Positions 43,201 through 58,200 of a stretch of 64,000 bases of DNA are shown here, piece after piece. Source of the DNA: Epiperipatus broadwayi (taxonomy: Eukaryota; Onychophora; Udeonychophora; Euonychophora; Peripatidae); the NCBI GenBank assembly GCA_028023455.1, contig JAQFVV010006208.1, positions 5,068,963-5,132,962 on the forward strand. The letters run 5' to 3'. A program made the translations under genes and the position numbers. Position 1 is the first letter of the stretch. The number at the start of each line of letters is the position of its first letter. The notes under the pieces are model-generated. The model saw nothing but the letters and a program-made list of their open reading frames with translations. It had not been told where the DNA came from and did no database searches.

Positions 43201-46200
43201 GTGTATGAATATGGATCAGTAAAAAATTATTGCTGAAAAGTGTTCAAAGTAGTGGATAATGTACATAGAACAATGAGATAATCATGGTATTCTAGCAGGA
43301 TGTAATATTTTGAAATTGAAATGATGAATTTAATCCTCAAATATTAGATAAACTAGTGTTTTCCTGAAGGTTTGTGATGATGATGTTTTAGCTGTATTTA
43401 TATATTGGACTATTTCCATCATTTAATATGAGTGTTGAATGTCTTTAGAAAAATTTAACTTTATTTAAATATTTCCAAATGTTTTTCCTACTATATTTAA
43501 ATTTATTCTAAAGAGTATTTATTATCAGTTTTTACCAGTTTGACCTTTAGGTCAACATGGGTGTGACAACAATCTCGGCCTAAGAGTGGCCTTTGAGCAT
43601 TCCATCACCAGATTTCCAATTGGATGGACAGTTGAAGAGTTGGAGTGTGGAGTACATTGAAGCCTGTCCATTAAAGTAGGAGAATTTGCTATCTTAATAT
43701 ATATCTGAGCACTTGTAGCATATATGTGTAGAGATGGTAATCTGGACCAACTGATGATTGCTGGTTTAGCATGAAATACGTATATTGGTGATTATTTATC
43801 TTTTCGACATATGTGTGTTCAGGTGTATCAGTGTTATGAGATGGTGTGGAGAGTGGTGGGTCAATGTGAAAGTCTGTGCTCATACCCTGTCTATTAAACA
43901 TATTTTAAAAACATTAATACTAAGTGTAAAAAAATTATGAAAATAAATTTATGATAAAATGATTTCATCATACAAATGATTAAATTGGCTTTCTAGAATT
44001 TCCTAAAATGTAAGTGGCTTAAATCTTTTGATGAATTAACTCATTTTTTGTATTAATAAAAATGCATATATCTATGAATACATTTTTCTGGTTTTTCTAT
44101 GTGTGTGGTTGCTGATTGGTTAGATTTCACCTACTATCATTTTAATTCTGAGTGGGTATCACATATATTAATTATGTCATGTGATTCAAAAATATTGTTA
44201 TTTTTTGGGAGTATATGGATCCATGAAGTTGTCTGCCTGATCTCAAGGATCGTTCTATTGTAACAATTTTTTAAAATAAAGGTAATAGTTATGATTGCTG
44301 TACTTATTATGGAATATCATTATTATTCACTGTAGAGGGTATTTATAAGAATTTTGTCAAATAAATTGCTTCTAGTCATAGACCAATGGTTACCAGAGGC
44401 GCAGTTTGGTTTTACTGAATCAAAAATCACTACAGACATGGGTTTTGTTGCTAGGCAAATGCAATAAACATGTTGGGAACAAAAGGATTATTTATATATT
44501 AGTTATATTGATTTGATCAAGGCATTCGATTCAGTTAATCAAGAAGGTTTATGGCATTGTTTGAAATTAGTTGATTTTCGCCAAAATTTATTTGTATTAT
44601 ATAGCTTCTATGCAATAGAGTGAAAGGAAGTATTTTTATTACAGAAATAAGTTTGACACATAACTGAAGTTAAATATGGACATGTATTAGCTCCAACATT
44701 GTTTTAATTTTTACAATTGTTGTTTTTAGAACTGTTTATAGCAGATTAAAACATCAGAGGTCAAAGTGCAATACAGGTTTGAATGGTAAAATTTTTAACT
44801 TGAATAAAAACAAAAACAGGAACTTCATTTTCTGGTACTTTGAATTTACAGTATGTTGATGATTTTACTTAATTTTTTTTTAGTTCAAAATATGATTTTA
44901 ATAATGTACTTAATGTTTCAAATGCAATATTTAAAGACTGGATTATTAATTAATGTTCAAAAAACTCAAATTCTTTACTAGCCAGTGACAGAAAAAAGAG
45001 TCCTCAATAACTTTTAGCATAGATGATTATCAATTTGAGAATGTAAGCCAATTTAGATATCTTGATAGTTCTATAAGTCGAAAAGTGGAGTTAGATTTAA
45101 AAGTACAGCACAAATTTCAACGTACTTTTAACAAGTTAAAAGGCAGAGTACAGTATTTCATCACAGTGAATTAACTACTGCAATTAACTTTGTTGAATTA
45201 AAGCCATTATTTCATCTAAATTATTGTATGGATGTGAGACTTGGACATCCTATCAATGCAGCATAAATGCCTTAGAAAAGTTTATTTAGTGAAATTTTAA
45301 AAATACAATGGCAGGATTATAAAACCAATCGATATGTTCTTCCACTTGTTGAGTATGTTACTATAGATTCCACTATTGCAAAATCATATACTTATTGGAT
45401 TGGACATTCAAATGAATGATCAATGCAAGACCCCATCTATTTTATAAGGCTTATCTCACAGATATTCTAAAGAAGTGCAATGGGAATTATTCCCATTGGT
45501 AAGATATACCAGAGAATAGAATACATTGGAGAGTTGCAATTAGACATAGTGTTGACATATTTTAGGGAAAAAAGTTTTCTAAGAAATTAAAAATTTTCAT
45601 AAGTGGGCCAGCATGTTCTATATAAGGACATATTTGTGGCGTATAGATATTTAGTGCAAAGCTCATTTCTATAGCTGTTTTTTTTTCCTTTTCTTTTGTT
45701 GGAATTGGAATTAGCATAATGGTTTTAATATTAGCTGCTATATGTACGTATAAGTAATACGCAATTTGTTTTTCAATATCAGTGTTTCTAACATTAAGAT
45801 ATCTACTCTGATAAAATGCTGGTGCAATAATATAATAAGTATTCATAGAACAACTCCAAAACTGTGTTCATAATTTTGTCCACGAAAATATTTTAATATG
45901 CTAAGTGTGTGTGTGCATGCGCAGAAAAAGATTGTAATTATATGTTATGCTATTTATTTGTAGATTGCCCAAATATGAAAAAACAACTTTGGAAGAAAGC
46001 TTGCAATTGAAAATCAGATCGATTAAGCCTCAAGAATATATTCAGTTTGCTAAAGAAGAAGGAATAGAAGTCACCAGTGTGATTCATTTTGCTAGAACTG
46101 AATTAAAAGAACAAGTTACGGAAAAAGAATTGCAAGAAATTGAGGTAACTAAAAAAATTTGATAAAACTATCTTGAAATCAGATTATAAGAAGCTACATA

Positions 46201-49200
46201 AATAAATAAAATATAGTGAATGAATTGTCTATTAAAAATTGAAATTCTGTTAGTTGGGTCTATAGCTGGAATAAAGATAATTATATATAGGAAGATTCAT
46301 ATATTCAAACATTGTAAAATGAGTCCACATTCTTACAGACAATGATGTATAAAGCAATAAAGAATGCATTCAAGTGATTTTGCTTATAAGAAACTGAATT
46401 CAAAGAAGAACAAGTCTCCACTTTTATAAGGAATACTTTAATGGAGTGGCCTATTGATATATAGATGCATATATATGATGTTTAAATATGTGTACATTAT
46501 CTATACTAAATTTAATGTAATTATAAAGTACATGAACTCAGACTTTCAAGCTCTGTACATTTATCCAATCTATCTGATACAACTGATACACATACATGTG
46601 AAAAAGATAAATGATCTTCAATATATGTATTTTGTGCTGAAGCAGCACTTATCATTTTATCCAGATCACTATTTCCCACACATATATACAGTCAGTGCTC
46701 AGTTTATATCAAGATATAAAGTTTATATATTAAGTTTATATTAATCTTTAAACTTTAATGGACAAGCTTCAATCTTCACCATTCTTCAACTCTTTAGCCT
46801 CCATTTCATTGGAAATTCAAGGAAATGGATGGCTGAAGAGTTGGAAAATGGCGAAGATTGAAGCTTGTGCATTAAAGTTTGAAGATTTTCTATTTTACCA
46901 TAAACTGAGCACTAATTGTATATATGTGTGGGAGATGGTGATCTGTATCAACTGATGAGTGCTAGTTCAGCATGAAATACATATATTGGAGATCATTTAA
47001 CTTTTTCATATGTATGTGGTTATGTGTATCAGTTGTACAAGATAGATTGGATAGTTGTAGGGAACTTGAAAGTCTAAGTTCAAGTACCTTATAATGTAAG
47101 TATAATCTCTTGAATATAGAGATAGAAAATTTCAAAAATAGTTTCAGCAAAACTGTGATCCTACATGTTGCACTATATGAATAAGAAAACTTCTGAACCA
47201 ATACATTTTTGGTTGATATATGACAAAATCATTATTTTAATAATCAGGGATAGTTTTTACTTTTGTTACTATTTGAAAGACAGGTATATGCAGAGAATAT
47301 AAGGAATATCAAAGATTAGTTTCAACACTTTGTTGAGGCATTTAAATCTTATCTTTATTGAGAAATAAATTGAATGTTTTAATAGTCTTGATACCATAAA
47401 GAAAAATCAACAGAATTCTATGTTTTTACTTAGGTTAAAAAAACTAGTGGAAAAAAATCCCCAAAACTATTACTAAATGTTATTCAGGCTGAAGAACAGT
47501 CATAGAAAGAAAAATAAAGTCTTTTTAGCGTGATGGTGTCAAATCAAAGTTATCAGAAACTTTTGAAAGTATATGGCATGAATTAAATATTGTATAGCAT
47601 TAAAAAGGAAATGTTAGTACAAAAGTAAAAATTATAGGTAGTTAAACAAATCTGGAGATTTCAGGATCTGGCAATGTTTGTTCCAAAAAATAGAATTACA
47701 ATGATAATATTACATCTTTGATATAACAATAGCAAACTCTCATTACACTAGTACCACTATAAGTCATAGTAATCAATGGGCACAAAAAAGTGTGTGCATA
47801 AAATCCATATCTAGTGCCTACTCATCCAATATACCCAGATTAGTTTCTAGCTTCTTAAGATCTAAGTGTAGGATTCTCAGATTCAAAGCTCTCCAGAACT
47901 ACAAGCTAGAAATTAGTTTGGGAATATTGGATAAGTAGGTATTAGATGGGGATTTTATGCACAAACCTTCCCACATCCATTGATTATTAAGGCTTGCACT
48001 GTGTGTCACTACTATACAGAGAGTTTGCTATTCCTAATAACAGCTTGTGTAAACCTAGTGAATGGTGATCATGTGAGTTTTGCTTCTTTGGTAGTGAGAT
48101 GTGCTGCTAACATAATTATTTCTATTGAATTTGAAGTTATTCAATATAATATGTAATTATACAAATGTTTATACCACCTTATGAGACTACTGAAAAGAAG
48201 TCAACAATTTTTTTTACCAACTCCCAACAGGTAATAATGAATAGATTAAAAAAAAGGAAATATCATTATAATGGTGATCTTAATTCCAAAATTAATTGGA
48301 AGATATGTTTTGGGTAATTGTAATGAAAATAAATAATATTTAATTCTGTTCAGAAAATTTTTTTCATTGGTAAAACACATTTTCAATAGCCTAAGTGCTA
48401 AATTTTTATTTGGATATCTGTAGGAGGGCAAGAAGATTGATTAAAGAAATTAGAAAAAGGAACTGGATTGGATATATATTAAGAAGAAAGTATAATTAAA
48501 TGAAAGATGTTTTGGAGAGTAGTGATCAGAAACAAGAAGGGATGGAAAAGATTGATATTGTTGGATGATAAAAGTGATGGGAAAAGTTACGTGAAATTGA
48601 AAGTGCTGGGCAATAAAGAGAATGGAAATAGATGGATTGGTGACATGATTACTCTCTGTATCTGTCCATGGGATAGAATAATGTTGATCATAGGAAAATA
48701 ATTCTCCAATCAAATATATTGTAACCTACATAAAATCAAAAGACTTTCAGTTATGGTTTTTAAGACTTCACCTATTCACTTTGTTGATTAGAATAATGAC
48801 TTCTGATAGTAGACACTGTTTGAAAAAAATTGAAGAGATAATCAGACACTGTTAAAGTTTTACTTGAAGCTGTTGCTGTTTCTGGTGATTGCAAAATGGA
48901 AGTTCAGAATTGGATCATATTTCTAATCAGAAATATGACATATTTTTTATGAGAAACGAAGTTTGATTCTGAACTTCTAAGTAAATAGAAAAAGAAGAAG
49001 AATTTGATTATCAAATAAGAAAAGAAGAGTAGGAAATGCTAAGCATGTTTGCAGTAATATGCAAGGAAGGATAAGGAAAACAATCTTATCTACTATAAGA
49101 TGTCAAGATGGAAGAAAACAAGATTAGGGAGATTACAGAAATCTTTCGTTTTTGATGTAATGTTATCAAAAAAAAAAAAAAACTAGAAACTGTATATAAG

Positions 49201-52200
49201 AATAGGTCCTTAACAGGATTTTTTTATTTAAAAAAAAAAAAAAGATTTCAATCATCGGCTCATGTCAAAAAGGCTTGAAAAAGTCTATCTTATAGATAAA
49301 ATCTTTGGAAATTAAATGATGGCTTGCTGTCGTTTATGATTATTGGGCTACTCTTTGTAAATCACATAATGATTCCAACACAATTGAAATTAAACAACTA
49401 TATAAAAATAAATAAATATTTTTTTATTATTGAACCAGTAAGATAAATCCTATAAATATTTTCACATTTAAATTTTCAAACAAAGATTTTAAATAAGTAT
49501 AATATTAATATCATTTGCATTCTTTATTACTTTTACAATGCTTCATATAATTACAACCCACTATTGATGGTTTCGATTGCCCTAGCAATCTTCTTCAGAA
49601 CTTCCATTTATACCGATTTGAAAATATAAGTAGAAGTTCTGAAGAAGATTGCTGGGGCAATCGGAATCATCAATAGTGGGTTGTAATTATATGAAGTATT
49701 GTAAAAGTAATAAAGAACTTAAATAATATTAATATTATATGGATTTGACAATACAATAAGAAGGATTTTAAACAAGAGGAGTAAAAAGGCTCCATGGAAA
49801 AAATTGTAAAAATTATTTTACATAATATTTTTTTAAACCATAATTTTTTTTTTGCAAACTTATTTTATTTTACTGAATTTATTTATATAAATATTATATA
49901 AATTATCAACATTTTGATAAATTTTATATAATCATGGTCAATAGTAAATTTTAACCCATTATATAAAAGAGAAATTATTTTAAATAATATTTTAAATGAA
50001 GAATTAATTTAGATAATATGAAGAAAATTCATAAAATATTAACACTATACTTAAATTATAGAGATAATAATGAGAATATAAATTATGTTGAAATGATAGA
50101 GAACATGATGATGACTAGATTAAAACAACATTCAAAATATAAAAATTCTAATATTTTTGATCATTTTAAAGAATTTAATTACTTTAATCAGGATCTTTTG
50201 CCTTTGAAAATGTTGTTTCTTATCAAGAAAGAATGATTAAAAAAACCTTGTACATTGAAAAAGAAATACATATTGTAAACAAAATAAATGGAAGGAAAAT
50301 AATTAATAATGGATTTGCTTTGATAATTAAAGGTAATTAGTTTAATGATCAGCAATGATAATAAAGGTATATATAAAAATTGAAAAGTAAACATTTAAAT
50401 TTAAAAATTTTAATTAAAAGATTAGGAGGGATGCAAATAAATGTGTTATTTTTAATATATAAAAATGCATATTGATGTTTTTATTTTTAGATAGGTTCAT
50501 GTTGTAGTCTAAAATTTTCACTGAATTCATGTTTTATTTATTAAAGATACCTTTGCAGTAATAATTAAAATAATAATTAAATACATGTAATTGGAGGGGA
50601 TTTGAACTGAGATTTTTAAGCTCGCTTTAATCATCCACTGCATCTTATACAACTGATATACATGACCACATACATGTGAAAAAGATAAATGATCTCCAAT
50701 ATATGTATTTCATTCTGAACCAGCACTCATCAATTGTTCGGAATCATCATCTCTCACACATATATACAATCAGAAAAAACTCCATCTTATTCAACCAACA
50801 CACATGATTAAGATTTTCTATCTTAATATAAACTGAGCACTGATTATATATATATGTGTGAGAGATGGTGATCTGGACCAACTGATGAGTACTGGTTCAG
50901 CATGAAATACATATATCAGAGATCATTTATCATTTCTGCATGTTTGTAGTCATGTGTATCATTGTATAAGATGGAATGGATGACTAAAGAGAGCTTGAAT
51001 GTCTCAGTTCAAATCCCCTCTAATGATTAAAATAGTAAAGGGTTAATATTTTTATAATCCAGTGAAATAAAACAAACTTTTAAAAGTATAGTCCAACAAG
51101 TAAGTTAATTTAAAAAAAAAAATGGATGGGGAAAAAAAGGTGATTGGCTTTTTGGAGTTTTACATTTTAGTTTTAAAATTTACCTTATCAATATATTAAT
51201 AGAATTAAATTTAAAATTCTAAAAAATTAAAATAATTGTTTTAACATTTTAATTTTGAATACGTATTTTTTTAATCTATTGGTATATAAACCTATATAAG
51301 AATATGGATTTTTTAATATCATCTATACTAATTAAATTTGAATATAAATTGTATTGTCATTTGAAAAAAAGATTTTTGAAAGTTAATAATATTTTTCTCA
51401 TAGTGATTAAAACATATTACATTAATAAATTCTATGTGTGTTAAATTGCCTATTTATAGTACATATATTATTTGAAAGCATTAAATATTTGTTATTGCTT
51501 GTCAATAAATTTCTAACATAAGTAATATTACAATATATAAAAATTGCTTATTTTTAAAATAATAAACAGCTTTATTTTTATCCTATTTTTTTACATTAGT
51601 TTTTGTCAGTTTTTACGATTACATGTACATATAATTGTCATTTCATCATTATTTTATTCAATTTTTATTCGTGCTCAAGACCACATTTACACTGATTGAA
51701 TCTGCAAAACCAATTGAACACAAAATAGAAACTGAGGACGTAACATCCATCATACAGAAACAGAAAAAAACAGAAATTAAGCCTGAATTAAAATTCGAAA
51801 CTGAATCTGTAGAATCAACTATAAAGGTATCACATGACATTATGGTTTTCATTGCAAAATAGGTTTGGTTTTCTAGTTGTTGTCATGTGTTTTCCTGAAG
51901 GATTGTGATGATGTTATTTTAATTGTATTTATTTATTGGATTATTTCCGTTATCTAATATTAAGTATTGAATGTCTTTAGAAAAATGTAACTTTATTTAA
52001 ATTCTCCCACTACATTCAACTGTTAGAAATAGCACACAGGTTAATATATGCACAACATTTCGAGTTGTATTATTCTTCTCTTTTCTTCAGGTGTTGATGG
52101 CCTGACCAGTGATAGTACTAGCATTAGAATTGAACTGGACCTTTAGATTACCGAGTACTGAATTCTAACTAAACCTTCCTGCCAAAGGCTTAATTTTTTA

Positions 52201-55200
52201 GGTGTTATCTTAAAATTCAATATTCAAGAATCTAATAGTCCAGGTTCGATACCCATGCTAGTACTGTCACTGGTCAGGCCAGCAACACCTGGAGAGAATT
52301 ATACCACTCGAAACATTGTGCATATACTAACCTGTGTGCTATTTAGTAACAGTTGAACATAATTGGAAAATTTGAATAAAGTAAAATATTTCTAAGACAT
52401 TCAATAATATATTACTTGATGGAAATAGTCCAATATGTAAATACAATGTTGTCATGTGTGTTTGTTTACATATAATAACTTCATAAATATTTTGAATTTT
52501 TTTTTTGAGTGTAATTTTGAGCAATACATATATTTTTTCCTCAAATGTTATTTTGTGAATATTTCAATAAGATACTAACAATGATTGTATGATCATAGTG
52601 TGAGCTTTGTGTGTGTGCTCAATGGTTAAAAACATTTTTTGTGTATGTTTTTTCTGTAAAATTTTTAAACTTGCTTTAATTTTCCTGTAAAGTTACAAAA
52701 TTGAAGTATGTTTAATACTTTAAGTATATATTTGGAAAAATATTCACCATTATTATATTTAAATCTAGGCTGAGGTCAAGGAACTGGTTCCTATTGTAGC
52801 TGAAGATCTAGTTACAGAAGGAGTTGTTCAGGTCCCAGAAGTAAGTTAATCAGTAAAAGAATTTTATTTTACATTTTTATCTTAACGATGTTAACTGTTT
52901 ATACTTCTATAAGGAATGTAATAAGTGTGTTTATATGCAACTATAAAGAAGCTTGATATTTCTATAAATTAAATACGGCTTAGTGGTTTTGAGAACTTAT
53001 GGCATTCTCATAGTCTTAGGCAGATGAAATAGAATATAACGCCATAAGTTCTCGAAAGTGCTAAGCCGTATTTAATTTATAGAAATAACAAGTTTCTCTA
53101 TAGCTTCTTTCAGCTACTATTCCTTAAAGTCTCCCACTAGCAATTCACTTAGTAAATCCACTGGAATCAGAACTATGCACTTTGCTGCACTTGCTATTTA
53201 TAGACTCAGTGTGGCCTCCGGTAATCCAGGGTTCATTTTTGATTGTTATCAATCTTGTTTTCCTCTTAGTGTTTTTAATTAGTCGGTTCCACTTCTATTG
53301 TATCAAGAAATATTTGTAATTAGCAAATATTTTTTGGCATTTACCAAATGCAATTTTCTTATCACAAACTATGTAAATATTTTTCATTATTAAATTCTAT
53401 GCAAATTTAATCATTAATTAAACCTTTTTACTTTCTATCTGATTTAATTATACAACATTCACTTTTCTTAAATTCTTTTATCTAAACATTCATTAATTTT
53501 ACTCTTATCAGTTAGTGATCTAAAAATATATATATTTCTCTAATATATTTTCCTTACTTTTTCTGGAGTACAAAAAGACATAATTTATAATTATTGCATA
53601 ACAATATACATATTTTTACAAACTCTACAGTGTCTTCAACTGAAAAGATTGGAACAAATGAATATAAAAATGGCCTGTATCATACCGAATGGTTAGACTG
53701 TCATGCTTGATGTATTACACATTTCAGTAGTAGAAATAATAAGATTGATAATAATATCACTAGTACACATAAAGCAAGAGACAGTGATAGAATTAAAGAT
53801 AAGTATTATAAATCTAATTTTTTTCTAAATATAGGTACAAGGAATGTGCTAATGTTACTTGACTCAAATCTTTAAGACTAGAACAAAGGACTGCATTAGT
53901 GATTAAAGAAATGGAAAAGATTTAAACCCAACATAGCTGCTCATAGTCAAATTTGTCTCTCAGAGGAAGAAAATTTAATAAAACATTTGAATGAATACAA
54001 GTGATTTGGAAAGATAGATTAATCAATGAAAGAAAAATGCTTGACGATTGCTATGTTTAGCTGTCAATTGCAGGGACCACTAGTAGCAAGGTCTGGACCA
54101 AGACTACCGCTCTGAAGATCAATGAATCTAAGAGGGCACCCCCAAAACCACAACTAATAACAATTAATATTTAGAGTATTTAGTAAATGATAATTAACAG
54201 AGGTTTAACTATTTGCATATATACAAATTGTATATATACTAATGACCAGAGGTGTACATAAATGATAATATAGATCAGTATGATCTATAATATCCCTAGC
54301 TTGCTTTGGTATCTTAGGAAACAACTTCTCTACAGTATAAGCTCTCTGTACATGTGGTGACATCCAGCACTGAAGATTAAGAGTCCATCTCACTGAGTGA
54401 GATCCAAACAGCAAATATTCCTTTTATTTTTTCTCTGGGAATCTGTAATTGTAGTTCACTTCTACTGCTGATTGGTTCATCTTCAGATCCAGTTGATAAG
54501 ATAGTTATTTCACTTTTTCTATCTGCATTCTGGATTGGAGAATTTAGTCTTTTGTTTTACACAAGTGAAAAGTTTTTTTTAGGTCTCTGCCATATAATTA
54601 TTTTAATTAGGTTAGTTATTTCAATCGTTAATCTGTTTTACATTTAGGTAGCCTTTTACTTTGTAATCACATGGCTATTTTATTTTGTACATTATAATTT
54701 TTAATAATAAATCTATAATATAATTATATATACTTTTACATTTTGCATTGATTTACATTTACGCATTTGTATATGTATTTGAACATGCGCATATATCACA
54801 GTGATCTATTTAGTACCTTCTATTGGTGAATGGTGTTAAAATTCACGTTCCACAGTGATATTAGTGCTCAATTTATTTGTGCCTTTACTCCAACGTTAGA
54901 CTCAGAGAATTGAGAAAAGGAAAGCTCTTATTCCTTGTTAGATAGCATTATTAAGCAATACTATTAACGATCAAAATTTTCTTCTTGGAGGCTTTAATGC
55001 ACAAGTTGATTCAAATAGAAGATAGACATTTGTCCAAAAATTATTGGAAGTTATGGTATTAGTTCTGCAAATTCAAATGGTTTATTATTATTATTAAATT
55101 TATGCACAGCACATAAGACTATCACAAACATTGTTTAGGCAGAAAAATCACAAGGAATTTGAATGCAAAACAATGGAAATTAATAGATTGCATTATTGTT

Positions 55201-58200
55201 AGGAATCAGAATACAGGAGAAGTTCATTTTACTTGATCCTTTACAAGTGCATATTGTTGGACAGATCATAGATTAATATGCTCTCAGATTAAAATGATAG
55301 TTGTATTAAAAAGAATCTATTATAGAAACTAAACACTAAAATTGGTAATTTGGATCTTGTATTATTATTAAAGCATGGAATTCTCTTAAGGAATGTGTTA
55401 TAGATACAAGTAAATCTAATTATTGGATTGACTAGAAAAAGAATCATGATCAATTTTCTGATTATGATCTTATTATTAATGATTTAATTAAAGGTAAACA
55501 CATGGCATTTTCTATTTGGCAGAAGAATAGATTAAATATGGAACTTCATAATGAATATAGAGATCTAAAGGCAGAAATTCAATGTTTGACAAAGAGGTTT
55601 AAAAATAATTAGTGGATTAAAACTGCAAAGAAGATTCAGACATTGGCTGGTCATGATCATTCTAAGTCTTTTCTTGATGTATTGAAAGCACCATATGAAT
55701 CTGAAAAATGGCATTCTCTTGTATGATGATAATGATATTTTGAACAAGTGGAAAGAGTATTTTGATTAACTTTTGAATAATTGAAATGATGACTTTTAAT
55801 GATATATCCATTTTATTTACTCTTCAGATGCGGACAATGATATCTAACTGAATGAAGTCAAACCAGTTTTTTGTAATCTTAAAAATGGAAACATTGCAGA
55901 TCCTGTTTTAATACCTAGAGAAAGTTTTAAAATATATATTAGCTTCAAAAACATTGGAATTTTTTAAAAAGACATGGAGTCATGAAGTTATACCATCTGA
56001 TCTTAAGAATGCTTTCATTGTTCCAATTTTTAAAACAAAAGTAATAGACAATATTTTAGTAATTATCATGGAATATCATTATAATCCACTTTAAAAATTG
56101 TTTCCAATTATAGATGAATGGCCACCAGAGACTTAATATGGTTTTAAAAAATCAAGAAGCACTATAGACATGCTTTTCATTGCCAGGCAAATGCAAGAAA
56201 AGTGTCAGGAGTAAAGGAATGATTTATATACTGCTTTTATTGATTTGTTTCACTGCATTTGATTCCATTAATAGGATCTCTATGGCACGAGAGGAAGTGT
56301 TGTTACTATAAATAGAAAATCTAAGACTATTTAAACGAATTCTGGTGTTAAACAAGGATGAGTATGTAATCCAACATTGTTTTCAACCTTTTTTGACTGT
56401 GGTCTTTGGACTTGTTTATATATGACTTAATCGGTTAGGGATCAAAATACAATACAAGCTTGATAGTGGAATTTTTAATTTGAATCTATTACAAGCAAAA
56501 TCAATAACTTTTTCTTGCTGGATTCTGGATTTATGGTATGTTAGGATATTTTTGCCCATTCAAAAGACAATTTGCAGAATGTTCTTAATGTTTTGAATGC
56601 GACTTATAAAGATTTTGGTTTATTATTAAAAGTTGAAAAAAATCAAGTTCTTTCCTAATCAGTTATAGAAAAATTTTCTTAGCAACTTTCATTTTGGATG
56701 GTTTTCTATTTGTGAATGTAACCAGTTTAACTACCATCGTGATTTTGTAAGTAGAGAAGTGGACTTAGATGTTGAGTAAGAAGGTATTGCTTCTGCTTTG
56801 ACCATATTAAAAGAATTTATTTCATCACAGGGGAATAACTATTGCATCTGAATTAGCTCTATATAGAGCTGTTATAGCTAATTTATTGTATGGAAGTGAA
56901 ACATGGACATCCTATCAGAACAGTATAAAAGCATTAGAAAAGTTTCATTGAAGAATATTCCATAAAATTTTAATAATACAATAGCAAGATCATAAAGGTA
57001 ATGACCATATTCTTTAGTTTGCTGGATGCGATATTACTGAGTTTCTTATTGTAAAATCATATCAAATGAATAATGGAAGTCTTCGTAAAAGAGCATTTTA
57101 TGGTGAACTTGAACAGTTTCTATAGTAGAGATAGATCCCATCCACATTATTAGGATTAGCTCAAAAATATTTTAAAGAAATACAGCGTCAATTGTTTCCA
57201 TTGGCAGACAATAGTACACATTAGAAAACTACAATTAGATGTGGTTATGAAATGGTTTCAAAAAAAAATTTTTCTGCTGAAAAGATTAAAGGACAATGTT
57301 TTAAAATATCAGTGAACAGAGTAATGAACTAGCATGGTCTATATATGGATGTATTTTTAGTTCACAAATTGTTTGTATAGCCTTCACAAAACTTATTTCT
57401 AGATTAGTTTTTTTTTTCTCTCTCTCTCTCTTTTTTTTTTGAGTTGGAATGGCCATATTCATTTACGAGTGGTTGTTTGTTATTTTTTTATTAGTTGATG
57501 TTTGGAATAAATAAGTTATTGTTATTGCAAAATATATTATTTTTTGATTTTATTTAATAGTCCCTCCCCCATTTTATGGTAAATACTATGGAGTTCCACC
57601 AAATGGTAGATTGTTATATTAGTACCAGCATTTCTTCAATTTACATTGTTTTAATATTTTCTTTTAACTTTTTATTTTTTCCCTCCAATTTTTTATTTCA
57701 TCTTTTTTTTTAAAAACGTAAGCTTATTTCTATTGTAGTAATTTTTTGAGTAGCAGTAATCATGACAGAGTTAAAAATTAAAAGTTTTTTTGTCAATTTC
57801 CAACTAAGGAAAATTTAAAAATGTGTCTACAAATGGAATTTTGGGCTTAATGTCACATGACCTTTTGAAAAACTAGACATAGCACTTTATTATTTAAATC
57901 ACTATTATTAAGTGCTGAAAAATCTAAATATACAGAAAGAAATTAATTTCAGATTGTGCACTATTGCATAACTATTATAAATCTCTGCCTACTCACCTGT
58001 CAGTAAGAGGTTTAAAAGCTTAAATGAATTACTTAAGCTTAGAGCGTACTTGTATATACACCAACTCTTAATGACATGCTTATATCAGGGCTTGAATCTA
58101 TTGTGTGCTAGATGTTATAATCGATAATTGAATTGTATAAATTTGGTTAATCTATTTATTTATTTACTACAATTCTTTTAATGTAGATAATTTAGGAATT

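Larger units (their letters stand above)
42868..43255. mobile_element. Palindromic hammerhead-bearing insertion 5, with two plus-strand cores in tandem
   Basis: The left arm begins at 42868; its minus-strand core is truncated after TTTCGACTG near 42990. The right part has two direct plus-strand cores, 43070-43100 and 43165-43195, 95 bp apart. ATAATGTAC at 42859-42867 and 43256-43264 is a 9-bp candidate target duplication. It lies in the C3-D3 intron. Tandem hammerheads are typical of Penelope-like pLTRs. Confidence 0.75.
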
